The notes beneath the pieces are model-generated. The model saw only the letters and a program-made list of their open reading frames with translations, did not search any database and was not told where the DNA came from. From NCBI RefSeq assembly GCF_039839375.1, contig NZ_JBDOQU010000014.1, forward strand, positions 62,001-126,000: a DNA stretch of 64,000 bases. The letters run 5' to 3'. Below are positions 1-7,203 of the stretch, piece after piece. Source of the stretch: JBDOQU01 sp039839375 (lineage in GTDB: Bacteria > Pseudomonadota > Alphaproteobacteria > DSM-16000 > Inquilinaceae). Both the position numbers and the translations under genes were made by a program. Within the stretch, counting starts at the first letter, position 1; each line of letters starts with the position of its first letter.

Positions 1-2
1 TC

Positions 3-374
3 GATCTCAAGCGCCCTCGAGAGACCAATGACCAGTTCAGACACCGGGTCAATGCTCAGGAACGTGAAGACCCACGCAGGGCTGGGCCGAGGGCGGAGCC
101 CGATAGCGGCGAATGGTTGTTAGGGCCGAACAGCATTTCAGCCGGTTCCCTGCATTGCGATGTTTGGCACGGAACCGGCGCCCAGCTTGCCGCGCGCAAC
201 GTGATATGTATCAGGCCTGTATCCGGTTGGTGGAAAGAACGCAGACGCCGTGAAATCTGCGAGCAACGGGCGCGTTATGCCCTCATTGTTACCTTGACGG
301 CCCCTGAGGCTGAAATCGACCTATACACCCCTATAAGCAATATTGTCGAACAGGGTATCGAGATTGAGGTGTAG
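3..374 (+). CDS. S8 (subtilase-type) peptidase, C-terminal fragment cut by window start
   Basis: The frame is open from the first bases of the window to a stop at 374, so only the last 123 residues are visible and the start lies outside. The tail contains WLLGPNSISAGSLHCDVWHG, GTGAQLAARN, the GWWKER segment and RYALIVTL followed by DLYTPI. From memory, this order resembles the C-terminus of subtilisin-like peptidases found beside AAA+ ATPases in bacterial accessory islands; the catalytic Asp/His/Ser domain is not in view. The gene is lower in G+C than the catabolic region to the right. Family assignment is by recalled pattern only, so moderate confidence. Confidence 0.5.
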   Translation, partial: DLKRPRETNDQFRHRVNAQEREDPRRAGPRAEPDSGEWLLGPNSISAGSLHCDVWHGTGAQLAARNVICIRPVSGWWKERRRREICEQRARYALIVTLTAPEAEIDLYTPISNIVEQGIEIEV

Positions 375-799
375 CGTCGAGCAAATCCGAGTTTGACACT
401 CTGTCTTGAGAATCGGGAATGTTGGTTGCTCATGTCGCATCACTTCCATTCTGAAGGCAGAAGGCGAGTTTCTTCTGTCCTTAGATGGCAACCCGCAACG
501 AATGTCGGTATCGGTAGTTGCGAGCCCCCGCAACCAAGTCCGCCGAAAAGTCTCAGCAAATTCAATGAGCTGCAGAGATTATGCTTTGAGGTATGGTGGT
601 CGCAGAAATGTGTGTCAATAAAATAAATAGCTTACAACTAGGTTCAAATCACCTCGCAACCAACCACAAACATCTGGTTGGTGGAGCAGAAACGACCATT
701 ACGCGCCCTCTTTCTGGCCGTTCGACTGCCGCTTGCGGCGTCCCGAAAGCCGACATTGCTCACGGCGTAGCCAAGCGCAAGCCGATTACTTCGGCGCAT
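375..799. other. Gene-free stretch left of the tRNA-like fragment
   Basis: No credible gene is seen here; the open frames lack ribosome sites and family features. It holds the left copy of the 39-bp repeat (499-537) and a small inverted repeat, CCAACC near 660 and GGTTGG near 680. It is comparatively A+T-rich. Confidence 0.5.
499..537. repeat. 39-bp repeat, left copy, with inner hairpin
   Basis: This stretch is nearly identical to 6968-7006, with differences only around positions 515-517. It contains the inverted repeat GTTGCG-AGCCCC-CGCAAC. The two copies lie in the same orientation about 6.47 kb apart and bracket most of the accessory segment. It may be a dispersed genomic repeat or a footprint of insertion. 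Confidence 0.75.
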
Positions 800-823
800 G
801 TTCGAATCCCACCCGGTCCGCCA
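800..823 (+). other. 3' tRNA fragment (probably Ser type), candidate attachment site
   Basis: The bases read as a T-loop (TTCGAAT), the 3' arm of a T-stem, the 3' side of an acceptor stem, a G discriminator and an encoded CCA. The preceding bases (GCATG) cannot pair with the CCCAC arm, and no D-arm or anticodon arm lies upstream, so this is not a complete tRNA gene. Such 3' ends are typical attachment cores left by integrative elements. The serine identity rests on the G discriminator and general resemblance only. Confidence 0.6.
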
Positions 824-832
824 CTTTGGTAA

Positions 833-1068
833 AAACCGGGAACGCCGATTCCAGCCGACTTCCCTCCTTTGGTGGCTACCGGCGTCCTCAATAGGGTGTT
901 TTTTGCTGACCTTGATGTAGATCGCGTCGTCCGCGATCTCGGCGTGTTAGGCGAAGGCGCGGACATGTTCCCGCCGATAGCCGCCCTTTCCAAGCCGGAG
1001 GCGAGTGCGAGCTTCGCTTGCCAGTTCCGGCACGACCGCTTTGGCGTGAATCTAAATTCAAACAGCAA
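833..1068 (-). pseudogene. Decayed serine recombinase, C-terminal remnant
   Basis: Reading the minus strand from about 1052, one frame gives RLRLGKGGYRREHVRAFA, a TAA stop, then AEIADDAIYIKVSK. A second frame continues with LLRTPVATKGGKSAGIGVPG and runs into the tRNA-like fragment. This order (GGYRR..H.RA.A, then a VEVAD-like segment, then SK..LL.TL) matches what I recall of the C-terminal tail of serine site-specific recombinases, which often end next to a tRNA-like site. At least one in-frame stop and one frameshift are present, and the catalytic resolvase and recombinase domains are missing because the next gene begins at 1118. It should be inactive. Assignment is by recalled motif order. 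Confidence 0.55.
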
Positions 1069-1117
1069 AGCGCCCGATGGGTTGCACCGGGCACTTCTTT
1101 CTCAAGTCACCTCGAGA

Positions 1118-1837
1118 TTACTTGGTAGCGAGGATTTCGAAATTGTGGACGTTTGCCACCACACCGTCGTCCCATCCACCTGAGATCAATTCTGAAGCCT
1201 TTTCATTCAGGAGTCCGGCGACTTGTCCGGCAAAGTGCGCTTCGCGGCCAGAGTTGTCGGCAAAGATGTCGAAGATGGCGAAGTTGGTCTCGTCAATCTG
1301 CAGCGCCGCCCAGAACAATGTCTTGGGTTCAGTTTCTGCGACGATGGGGCCGGCGGCGGTCAGCAAGGCTGCCAATTCGGGGCCTTTACCTGGAGCAGCT
1401 TTGAGCTTGATGTAAGTTGCGGTCGTTGCCGTGGAGAGATCAACCGGCGCCTTGACCGACAGGACATCGGAGTTGTTGATATTCGCGACAACACCGTCGT
1501 CCCATCCGCCGTCGACCAGCGCGTCGGCGTTTTGGTTCAAAGCCGCCGCAACCGCTCCTGAGAAGTGAGCGTCGCGTGCTTCTTCGTCTGCGAAGATGTC
1601 AAAGATTGCGAGCGTATCGTCGGCTTGCAGAGCAAACCAAAGGACGGTGCCCGGCTCTGTGTCCCGCACGATCGCTGCGGCACCAGCCAGAAACTCCGCG
1701 AAAGCTCCGGTCTGGCCTTCGGCGGCCGGCATGGCGATGTAGCTGGCTGTATGATTTACCATTGGGTTGTCCTGTGCAGTTGCAGAAGTTGTGATCAGCG
1801 CCAGTGCGGCGACTGTCTGAAGGATTTGCGTTTTCAT
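1118..1837 (-). CDS. Secreted protein with two tandem ABM-like (dimeric alpha-beta barrel) domains
   Basis: The 239-residue product begins with a Sec signal peptide (MKTQILQTVAALALITTSATAQ region, cleavage near residue 22). Two homologous halves follow: each has a TASYI/TATYIKLKA strand, an ETEP or DTEPGT turn, FAIFDIFAD, a R(D/E)AHF helix and a GGWDDGVVAN element (roughly residues 28-130 and 135-235). This is the ferredoxin-like fold of the antibiotic biosynthesis monooxygenase family, usually about 100 residues and often cytoplasmic, so a secreted in-line duplication is less usual. The start is preceded by AGGAGA. It is divergent from the LysR gene at 1998, its probable regulator. No substrate can be inferred. 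Confidence 0.75.
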   Translation of the reverse strand: MKTQILQTVAALALITTSATAQDNPMVNHTASYIAMPAAEGQTGAFAEFLAGAAAIVRDTEPGTVLWFALQADDTLAIFDIFADEEARDAHFSGAVAAALNQNADALVDGGWDDGVVANINNSDVLSVKAPVDLSTATTATYIKLKAAPGKGPELAALLTAAGPIVAETEPKTLFWAALQIDETNFAIFDIFADNSGREAHFAGQVAGLLNEKASELISGGWDDGVVANVHNFEILATK

Positions 1838-1997
1838 GGTCGTCTCCTGATTTGAAGTGCTTCAGGTTTGGTTTCGATGCACTTTTGTCCCATGCCGAAT
1901 GCGCCCGAACCCAATTCCGAAATTCTATTCTTTGATAGACATTGACTATTGAAATTGGTTTGATGGTGTGGCTGAAGATGTAACGGAGAATGCGGCG

Positions 1998-2870
1998 ATG
2001 GAAATGAACCAGATCAGGTATTTTCTCGCTGTCTGCGAGCACCGAAACTTCACCCACGCAGCCAGCGCCTCCAATGTCTCCCAGCCTTCCTTGACGACTG
2101 CGATCAAGAAACTTGAAGACGAGCTTGGAGGTGACCTGTTTGTCAGGGACCGTGCGGGATGCAGGCTGACGACGCTGGGAAAACTCATGCAGCCAAGATT
2201 GCAGAAGGCTCATGATGAGACGAGACAGGCGAAGGCGGAGGCGGTCCGTCATATGCGCTTGGAGCGGGTGCCAATCTCTGTCGGTGTCGGAGAAACGATT
2301 GGCCACAACAGGATTTCGGCAGCTATGGAGCGTACTCGTACGCGATTGCCGCAAGCCGAAATAGAATTGATCGTTGCGTCAACCTCCGAGCTTCTTGCCG
2401 GGTTACGAGATGGTGAATTTGACGTTGTAGTCACCGCAGAGAAGGTCAGTGAAGACCTCTATCGTATAGACCATCTCTATGAAGAGGACTACAAGGTCGT
2501 GGTGTCAAAGTCGCATCCGTTGTCTGAACTAAGTGCGATCTCTCTTTCGACTCTTGCTAAAACTGACATGCTTGACCGCCTAAATTGCGAAATGCGGGAT
2601 GTTTTGCATGGGACCTGCGCGGATCATGGTCACGAACTCTACGCGGCCTATCGGTCAAATCGCGTGGATTGGTTAGTTGAACTTGCTCGGCAAGGGTCAG
2701 GTGCGGTGATCCTGCCAGCCACCGCTATTCCTTCGGACATGGGCCTGGTGTCGAAACCCATCGATGGTCTTGAAATATCAAGAACTGTTTTGGCCCTTCG
2801 ATATCGGCACCAAACGACGAGACCAGAGACAAATGATCTGATCCGTGAGATGACGCGCACGCTGGCGTAG
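1998..2870 (+). CDS. LysR-family transcriptional regulator
   Basis: The product has the N-terminal winged helix of LysR proteins (MNQIRYFLAVCEHRNFTHAA, then QPSLTTAIKKLE and a GGDLFVRDR wing) followed by a substrate-binding domain. I place the start at the ATG at 1998, nine bases after ACGGAG; an in-frame GTG at 1968 would add ten residues with no ribosome site. Length is then 290 residues, normal for the family. It is transcribed away from the ABM-domain gene, with 160 bases between them containing A+T-rich repeats such as AATTCCGAAATT (1913-1924). By the usual LysR pattern it probably controls that gene and itself. Effector unknown. Confidence 0.85.
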   Translation: MEMNQIRYFLAVCEHRNFTHAASASNVSQPSLTTAIKKLEDELGGDLFVRDRAGCRLTTLGKLMQPRLQKAHDETRQAKAEAVRHMRLERVPISVGVGETIGHNRISAAMERTRTRLPQAEIELIVASTSELLAGLRDGEFDVVVTAEKVSEDLYRIDHLYEEDYKVVVSKSHPLSELSAISLSTLAKTDMLDRLNCEMRDVLHGTCADHGHELYAAYRSNRVDWLVELARQGSGAVILPATAIPSDMGLVSKPIDGLEISRTVLALRYRHQTTRPETNDLIREMTRTLA

Positions 2871-2939
2871 TGAGGTCGGTAATCGACATTCGCCCATCGT
2901 GCAGCATTCGTCACTTTGGGCTCAGACCAGACTTTCGCG

Positions 2940-3310
2940 GCATCACGCTCGAACGTCCGTTCTACTTTTCTTCGAGATCTCGCCAGCAATCCGCCACTTA
3001 GCGCTGGAGAAATTGCGCCAGATTGCGGTGAAGGTCACAGCGAACCACACCCATTGTGTGCGGTGATAGTCGTCGGTGACGAGGCCGTACTCTTCAAGAA
3101 GCCACCGCGCCGCGTGAGGCGACCTTCGGCGCGGGTAACAGTGGGTGGGTTCTTTTCAATCTTGAGGAGCCGCTTGATTTCCCTGATGACCTCTTCAGCA
3201 GACGTCCCCGACTTTGCCGTCGGGTGGAAGTGAATGAACGGCAGGTTTCGGGCGCCGAACGCGGCGCTCCGAACGGCGACAATGGAGTCGGGTCCCGAAC
3301 GTCAGCTTTC
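2940..3310 (-). pseudogene. Unidentified decayed coding sequence
   Basis: Minus-strand translation gives two protein-like pieces in different frames. The upstream piece (about 3310-3110) contains NLPFIHFHPTAKSG and EEVIREIKRLLKIEKNPP. The downstream piece (about 3110-2945) contains RWLLEEYGLVTDDYHRTQW and VWFAVTFTAIWRNFSSAKWR, then a stop. A single frameshift near 3110 would join them. No complete start or strong ribosome site is seen. I do not recognise the family; it may also be chance coding character, so confidence is low. Confidence 0.35.
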
Positions 3311-3616
3311 TCGATACCAGAAACCGGTCAGTCCGCTATCGGCCCCCATTTTGCCAGTCAGCAAAGCGCCCCCAATTCGAGGCATTCACGCGGTGTTTGC
3401 GGTTGCCCGGTAGCTGCCGTTCGTGCGGTGGTCGTCCGATATCGTGCTTGGGGTGGGAAGGGGAAAGACTGGTTTGACCGACTGCTTGCGTAACGCGACA
3501 TCCTTAGGTTCACTGAGCGACTCCCCGATCCTTGGACAGAATTCCGGCTGGTTTAGGCTGCTGCCTGAACCAGCTGATCGTCATCTCGCACCGAGTTGTC
3601 GCTGGTCCTCTCGAGA
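3311..3616. other. Gene-free stretch
   Basis: Both strands were read and no supported gene, hairpin terminator or clear repeat was found. It lies between the decayed sequence at 2940-3310 and the end of the SRPBCC gene. Confidence 0.4.
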
Positions 3617-4090
3617 CTATGCTTCGATCTCTACGAGTTCTGCCAGTTGCGCTACGACTGTGCCCCAGCCTTCGTGAAACCCGAGTTCTTCATGTTTCTC
3701 GCGGTCTGCACGGCTCTTGTGCAGAGCCTGTGCGCGATATCGGGTTCCATCGGGGTGGTCCGAAAGCGTGATGATTGCCGTCACAAAGCCATGCTCCGCT
3801 GGTCGCCAGCCACCGGTCAGCGCGTTCGTGTAGATGATGCGTTCCCTGGGTATCACGTCGAGAAAACAGGCTGACAGGTGCGGAACAAATGGCTCGCCAT
3901 TCTCACTCATTTCGGTGACGAATGCTCCACCTGGTTGCATGTCCAGGCTGACAACGCGGCAGGCGATGGGGTGCGGTATCCACCATTTTGCCAGTCGTTC
4001 GGGATCCTCCCAGGCATGCCACACGCGGTCTCGAGGCGCCCTGATAATTCGGGAAACTTCGAGATCGAGTTCAGCGGTCCGGGTCTGCAT
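3617..4090 (-). CDS. SRPBCC-domain (AHSA1-like) protein
   Basis: A 157-residue single-domain protein of the START/Bet v1-like fold. The typical AHSA1 features are LEVSRIIRAPRDRVWHAW near the N-terminus, WWIPH, GGAFVTEM, ERIIYTNAL and a C-terminal helix with HEELGFHEGWG. The ATG at 4090 is chosen because it starts exactly at the domain and overlaps the end of the ArsR gene by 20 bases, as in many ArsR-SRPBCC pairs; longer in-frame extensions have no family support. It is the last gene of an operon DHFR-like reductase, ArsR, SRPBCC. Ligand is unknown. A second SRPBCC protein, only distantly similar, lies at 6308. Confidence 0.82.
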   Translation of the reverse strand: MQTRTAELDLEVSRIIRAPRDRVWHAWEDPERLAKWWIPHPIACRVVSLDMQPGGAFVTEMSENGEPFVPHLSACFLDVIPRERIIYTNALTGGWRPAEHGFVTAIITLSDHPDGTRYRAQALHKSRADREKHEELGFHEGWGTVVAQLAELVEIEA

Positions 4091-4445
4091 CGTTGGCGTC
4101 CTCTTCCTGTTCCTGCATAACAAACGCCTCCAGGCGATCGGTCTGCGCTTCCCAAATTTCCCGCTGCTCAGCCAGCCACCGCTCGGCATTGGAAAGACCT
4201 GGACCGTCGATCAAACACGTGCGGGTCCGCCCCGCCTTTTTGGTCCGGATCATCCCGCTGCTTTCAAGAAGCCGAATGTGCTTCATGAACGATGGCAGTC
4301 CCATGTCGAACGGACTTGCGAGTTCGCTGACGCTGGCCGGCCCTTGCCCAAGTCGGGCAATAACGGCACGGCGGGTCGGATCGGCGAGCGCCAGGAAGAT
4401 CGTGCTGAGATCGTCGGGCGGTTGATGGGCGGTTGATGATATCAT
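4071..4445 (-). CDS. ArsR-family (SdpR-like) winged-helix repressor
   Basis: 124 residues with LALADPTRRAVIARLGQGPA, SVSELASPFDMGLPSFMKHIR (recognition helix region) and a wing followed by RTCLID and a C-terminal dimer helix (WLAEQREIWEAQ). No cysteine pair typical of metal-sensing ArsR proteins is present, so it belongs to the non-metal group usually paired with SRPBCC proteins. Its ATG overlaps the upstream reductase stop (ATGA, 4442-4445). It probably represses its own operon through sites in the 5117-5286 divergent region. Confidence 0.85.
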   Translation of the reverse strand: MISSTAHQPPDDLSTIFLALADPTRRAVIARLGQGPASVSELASPFDMGLPSFMKHIRLLESSGMIRTKKAGRTRTCLIDGPGLSNAERWLAEQREIWEAQTDRLEAFVMQEQEEDANDADPDR

Positions 4446-5116
4446 TTTGATGCTCGATCGCTGGCAGCCTCAGACGCCGATAGATTGGTCTGCCCGCGCA
4501 CATATGTTCCGGCCGCTCCAACGCCGGTGTTCTCAAGGCGGCACATAATCAGGCCCGACGGGGTGCGCTCCTCGGACAGCAGGTTGAAGCCTGATGGTGC
4601 TTGCGTGTCGCCAAACAGTTTTCGTCCCTGGCCCACAATCACCGGAGCGATCGCGAGACGCAGTTCATCGACAAGATTTGCAGCTAGGAGAGACCGGCCC
4701 AATCGGCCGCTGCCGTGCACCTGAAGTTCGCCACGTCCATCCTGCTTCAGAGCGGCGATGGCGGCTTCAACATCGTGGTCCAAGACCGTTGCTGGCCCCC
4801 AAGTGGCGTCGACGGGAGAGGTGGCCGCCACATACTTTGGAAGAGAATTGAGCCGAGCGGCGTTGCGATCGGCTGGATCGGTTATGGTGGGCCAGACGGC
4901 TGAGAATTCCTCGTAGGTTCGTCTTCCGAACAGAAATCCGGTCGCAGACGCCGCCCATTCCTCCACTCTCTTTTCCAGAGCCGCATCGACAAAGGGCACG
5001 AACCAACCGCCGCGCTCAAAGCCATCAGTCCGATCCTCATCCGGGGACCCCGGACCCTGATAGACGCCGTCGAGCGATAGAAAATTCAAAATGACAACGC
5101 GCACTTTAGCCTCCAT
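4442..5116 (-). CDS. Dihydrofolate reductase-family (RibD C-terminal domain) protein
   Basis: The 224-residue product has the RibD_C/DHFR-like fold: VVILNFLSLDGVYQGPG at the start, FLFGRRTYEEFSAVWPTI, then LVDELRLAIAPVIVGQGRKL and LFGDTQAPSGFNLL. These are the usual landmarks of small NADPH-dependent reductases of this family, whose substrates are mostly unknown. AAGGAG lies 5 bases before a TTG at 5122 and 11 before the ATG at 5116; I list the ATG but the TTG is equally possible. It is first in the operon with ArsR and SRPBCC genes. Confidence 0.82.
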   Translation of the reverse strand: MEAKVRVVILNFLSLDGVYQGPGSPDEDRTDGFERGGWFVPFVDAALEKRVEEWAASATGFLFGRRTYEEFSAVWPTITDPADRNAARLNSLPKYVAATSPVDATWGPATVLDHDVEAAIAALKQDGRGELQVHGSGRLGRSLLAANLVDELRLAIAPVIVGQGRKLFGDTQAPSGFNLLSEERTPSGLIMCRLENTGVGAAGTYVRGQTNLSASEAASDRASK

Positions 5117-5158
5117 GCACAATAGTTCTCCTTAAAGCCAACTATCATGCATGCATAC

Positions 5159-5172
5159 TTCTCTCAAGAGAA
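5159..5172. promoter_or_regulatory. Inverted repeat TTCTCT-CA-AGAGAA
   Basis: Six-base perfect arms separated by two bases, in the divergent intergenic region about 40 bases before the DHFR-like start. It is a candidate repressor site for the leftward operon; no binding evidence. Confidence 0.4.
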
Positions 5173-5204
5173 AAGTGTTTGGCCTCGCGACGTCAACGGC
5201 GTAA

Positions 5205-5222
5205 GTTTCCATATATGGAAAC
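5205..5222. promoter_or_regulatory. Operator candidate 1, perfect 18-bp palindrome
   Basis: GTTTCCATATATGGAAAC is a perfect palindrome. A second GTTTCC-N6-GGAAAC lies at 5256-5273, its centre exactly 51 bases away, close to five helical turns. Both lie just before the glutathione S-transferase gene and in the region shared with the leftward operon. Probable ligand: one of the two ArsR proteins nearby. Confidence 0.7.
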
Positions 5223-5255
5223 TGCCATTGAAATCGCGGGAAATCTGGGCTATTG

Positions 5256-5273
5256 GTTTCCTTTGATGGAAAC
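5256..5273. promoter_or_regulatory. Operator candidate 2, GTTTCC-N6-GGAAAC
   Basis: Same six-base arms as the site at 5205-5222 with a different centre (TTTGAT). It ends 13 bases before the ATG at 5287, so bound repressor would cover the transcription or translation start of the rightward operon. Confidence 0.7.
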
Positions 5274-5286
5274 TAATGGACGCATA

Positions 5287-5973
5287 ATGGCTCTCACGCT
5301 CTACCTCCACCCACTCGCATCGTTCTGCCACAAGGTCCTGATCGGCCTCTACGAGAACGATACGCCTTTCGAGTCCAGCTTCGTCGATTTTTCGAACGCC
5401 GGATCCGCCGCCGCTCATATCGAGCGCTGGCCGGTGGGCAAGATCCCCGTGTTGTATGACAGCGTCGGCAACAGGGTGATCGCCGAAACCAGCATCATGA
5501 TCGAATATCTTCAGCGCCATTATGCCGGCCCGGTCCAACTCATACCGAACGAGCCGGAGCGGCAGCTCGACGTTCGCCTCTGGGATCGTTTCTTCGATCT
5601 CTATGTCAGCGTGCCGATGCAAAAGATCGTCGGCGATCGTATTCGCCCCGAAGGCGCCGCCGATCCCCACGGCGTTGCCGAAGCACATGCGACGTTGGAG
5701 ACGGCCTATGACATGATCGAGGAGCAGATCGAGGGGCGCAGCTGGATTGCGGGCGGGACATTTACAATGGCGGATTGTTCGGCGCTGCCGGCGCTCTTTT
5801 TTGGCTCCATCGTGCACCCCATTGGCGATGGCAGGCCGCAAGCGCGCGACTACCTAGAGCGCCTGCTGGCGCGACCTTCCGTGCAACGTGTGCTCGCCGA
5901 GGCACAGCCTTACTTCGAATTCTTTCCCTATCGTGACGCGATGCCAGCGCGCTTTCTGGAACCTGCACAATGA
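5287..5973 (+). CDS. Glutathione S-transferase family protein
   Basis: 228 residues. The N-terminal thioredoxin-like domain has LYLHPLASFCHKVLIGLYE (Ser12 and Cys14 in the usual active-site loop), GKIPVL with the conserved proline at 54, and the glutathione-binding AETSIMIEYL near 66-75. The all-helical C-terminal domain contains WIAGGTFTMADCSALPALF. The ATG at 5287 matches the domain start; an upstream ATG at 5221 would run through the second operator. It is followed, with ATGA overlap, by an ArsR gene and then an SRPBCC gene, so the three form one operon likely answering a small-molecule or electrophile signal (inference). Confidence 0.88.
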   Translation: MALTLYLHPLASFCHKVLIGLYENDTPFESSFVDFSNAGSAAAHIERWPVGKIPVLYDSVGNRVIAETSIMIEYLQRHYAGPVQLIPNEPERQLDVRLWDRFFDLYVSVPMQKIVGDRIRPEGAADPHGVAEAHATLETAYDMIEEQIEGRSWIAGGTFTMADCSALPALFFGSIVHPIGDGRPQARDYLERLLARPSVQRVLAEAQPYFEFFPYRDAMPARFLEPAQ

Positions 5974-6308
5974 TTGAATCAAGGAGTATCGATCGCTATT
6001 TCCAAGCCATGGCTGACCCTTACCGGCGCGGGTTTATCGAACGGCTCTCGGAGGGTCCGGCTTCGGTGAAGGAGCTGGCAGCTCCGGCCGACGTTCAGTT
6101 GCCAGCTGTGCTCAAGCATCTTCGGGTGCTCGAAGACGGCGGCATTGTCGTCAGCGAAAAAGTGGGCCGCGTGCGCACCTATCGCATGCGGCCCGATGCG
6201 TTCAATGCCATGACCACCTGGATAGAACAGCGCCAGCGCGACATGAACGCTGCCTTCGACAGGTTGGCGGCCGCTATGGCCCAGGTGCCTGAGGAGAAAG
6301 ATCACTGA
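5970..6308 (+). CDS. ArsR-family (SdpR-like) winged-helix repressor
   Basis: 112 residues: YFQAMADPYRRGFIERLSEG, SVKELAAPADVQLPAVLKHLR (recognition helix) and a wing ending in RTYRMRPDAF. Like its homologue at 4071 it lacks metal-binding cysteines. The start overlaps the transferase stop by four bases, and its stop overlaps the next start. It is the best candidate to bind the paired GTTTCC-N6-GGAAAC sites because its operon begins right after them. Confidence 0.85.
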   Translation: MIESRSIDRYFQAMADPYRRGFIERLSEGPASVKELAAPADVQLPAVLKHLRVLEDGGIVVSEKVGRVRTYRMRPDAFNAMTTWIEQRQRDMNAAFDRLAAAMAQVPEEKDH

Positions 6309-6781
6309 TGGGTATCAATGTCGATCACCGCAGTTTCGTCATCGAGCGCGACCTGCCCGGCAGCCCGGCCCACGCTTTTCGCTTCTGGTCCGACCACCAG
6401 CTCAAGCGGCGCTGGAATAGTTGCCATCCGGATTGGACGGTAATTGAAGACCGCTTCGACTTCCGCGTCGATGGGCATGAGAGCATGATCTGGCGCATGC
6501 TGGACGGCACTGAACAGGCGATGCTGGCTCACTTCCTTGAAGTTCATCCTCGCAAACGCATCGTCTATGCATACACGATGCGCACCGACGGGAAACCAAT
6601 ATCGAGCTCGCTCGTCACTGTCGAATTCGAAGGCCGGGACGGCAAAACCAAAATGACCTTCACCGAACAGGCTGCCTTTGCAGACGCGGCTGACGGGGAC
6701 GTGCGAGAGAGAGGCACGGGCGTCGGCTTTGCCCGGCTCCAGGAAGCGATGCTGGATTTCGAGAAGGATACAAGCCGATAG
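6308..6781 (+). CDS. SRPBCC-domain (AHSA1-like) protein
   Basis: 157 residues with FVIERDLPGSPAHAFRFWSD, LKRRWNSCHPDW, FRVDGHESMIWRM, RIVYAYTM and a C-terminal TFTEQAAFAD helix region, the ordinary AHSA1-like layout. The gene is last in the operon glutathione S-transferase, ArsR, SRPBCC. It is a distant paralogue of 3617-4090; the two cassettes are arranged head to head. The bound ligand is unknown. Confidence 0.82.
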   Translation: MGINVDHRSFVIERDLPGSPAHAFRFWSDHQLKRRWNSCHPDWTVIEDRFDFRVDGHESMIWRMLDGTEQAMLAHFLEVHPRKRIVYAYTMRTDGKPISSSLVTVEFEGRDGKTKMTFTEQAAFADAADGDVRERGTGVGFARLQEAMLDFEKDTSR

Positions 6782-6967
6782 GATCGGTCGGCTTCCGGGG
6801 ACCCGCGGGCTACCGTCACACGACAGCAAATGGGGTCGGGGGCCGACTGTCGGGTTTCTCCGTTTCTCAACCAGAACCGGACAGGCAGCTTCCGGCCCCC
6901 TTCCGGTCATTGCGTGGCAGTCTTTTGACGGCTCTCGACCAATAACGTCTCAAATGGTGACTTTCAG
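6782..6967. other. Intergenic stretch before the right repeat copy
   Basis: No supported gene, terminator or clear repeat is seen. Together with the repeat, hairpin and promoter entries up to 7203 it makes up a 422-base gap. Confidence 0.4.
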
Positions 6968-7006
6968 CGAATGTCGGTATCGGGGGTTGCGAGCCCCCGC
7001 AACCAA
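6968..7006. repeat. 39-bp repeat, right copy, with inner hairpin
   Basis: Matches 499-537 in the same orientation. Its inverted repeat is slightly longer (GGTTGCG and CGCAACC arms). It marks the right edge of the lower-G+C segment and sits 30 bases before a terminator hairpin. Confidence 0.75.
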
Positions 7007-7035
7007 ATTTCCCTCTCGCTGCAACAGCGACCCAG

Positions 7036-7060
7036 AAGCCGCCCCCAAGGGCGGCTTTTT
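7036..7060 (+). terminator. Rho-independent terminator
   Basis: Nine-base arms AAGCCGCCC and GGGCGGCTT with a CCAA loop, followed by a run of T (7056-7060). It reads as a terminator on the plus strand. No gene directly upstream is in frame to use it except the SRPBCC operon ending at 6781. Confidence 0.75.
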
Positions 7061-7122
7061 GCTGTGCAGCAGAAGAAGCGTGAGGGGTACGTCCATGGTC
7101 CGCAGCCTCGCATGCGATTCAG

Positions 7123-7152
7123 TTGATGCTGCGTTGCAGCATTCGATATACT
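7123..7152 (+). promoter_or_regulatory. Sigma-70-like promoter with a 17-bp palindrome in the spacer
   Basis: TTGATG (7123-7128), 18 bases, TATACT (7147-7152), placed 52 bases before the small gene at 7204. The spacer carries the palindrome ATGCTGC-GTT-GCAGCAT (7126-7142). Its core CTGC-N3-GCAG is the form I recall for PhaR-type regulators; that link is only suggestive. Confidence 0.5.
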
Positions 7153-7203
7153 GAATCCACTCCCGGGACGCCATCTTATGGATGTCGTTACAAGGAGATT
7201 ATC

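Noticed and set aside
740..823. Complete tRNA gene ending at the CCA
   Set aside because: The bases before the T-loop cannot form a T-stem, and no D-arm or anticodon arm can be folded.
760..1068. Intact 102-residue minus-strand gene
   Set aside because: Its last third reads through the tRNA-like fragment and its first part is a frameshifted recombinase remnant; no ribosome site.
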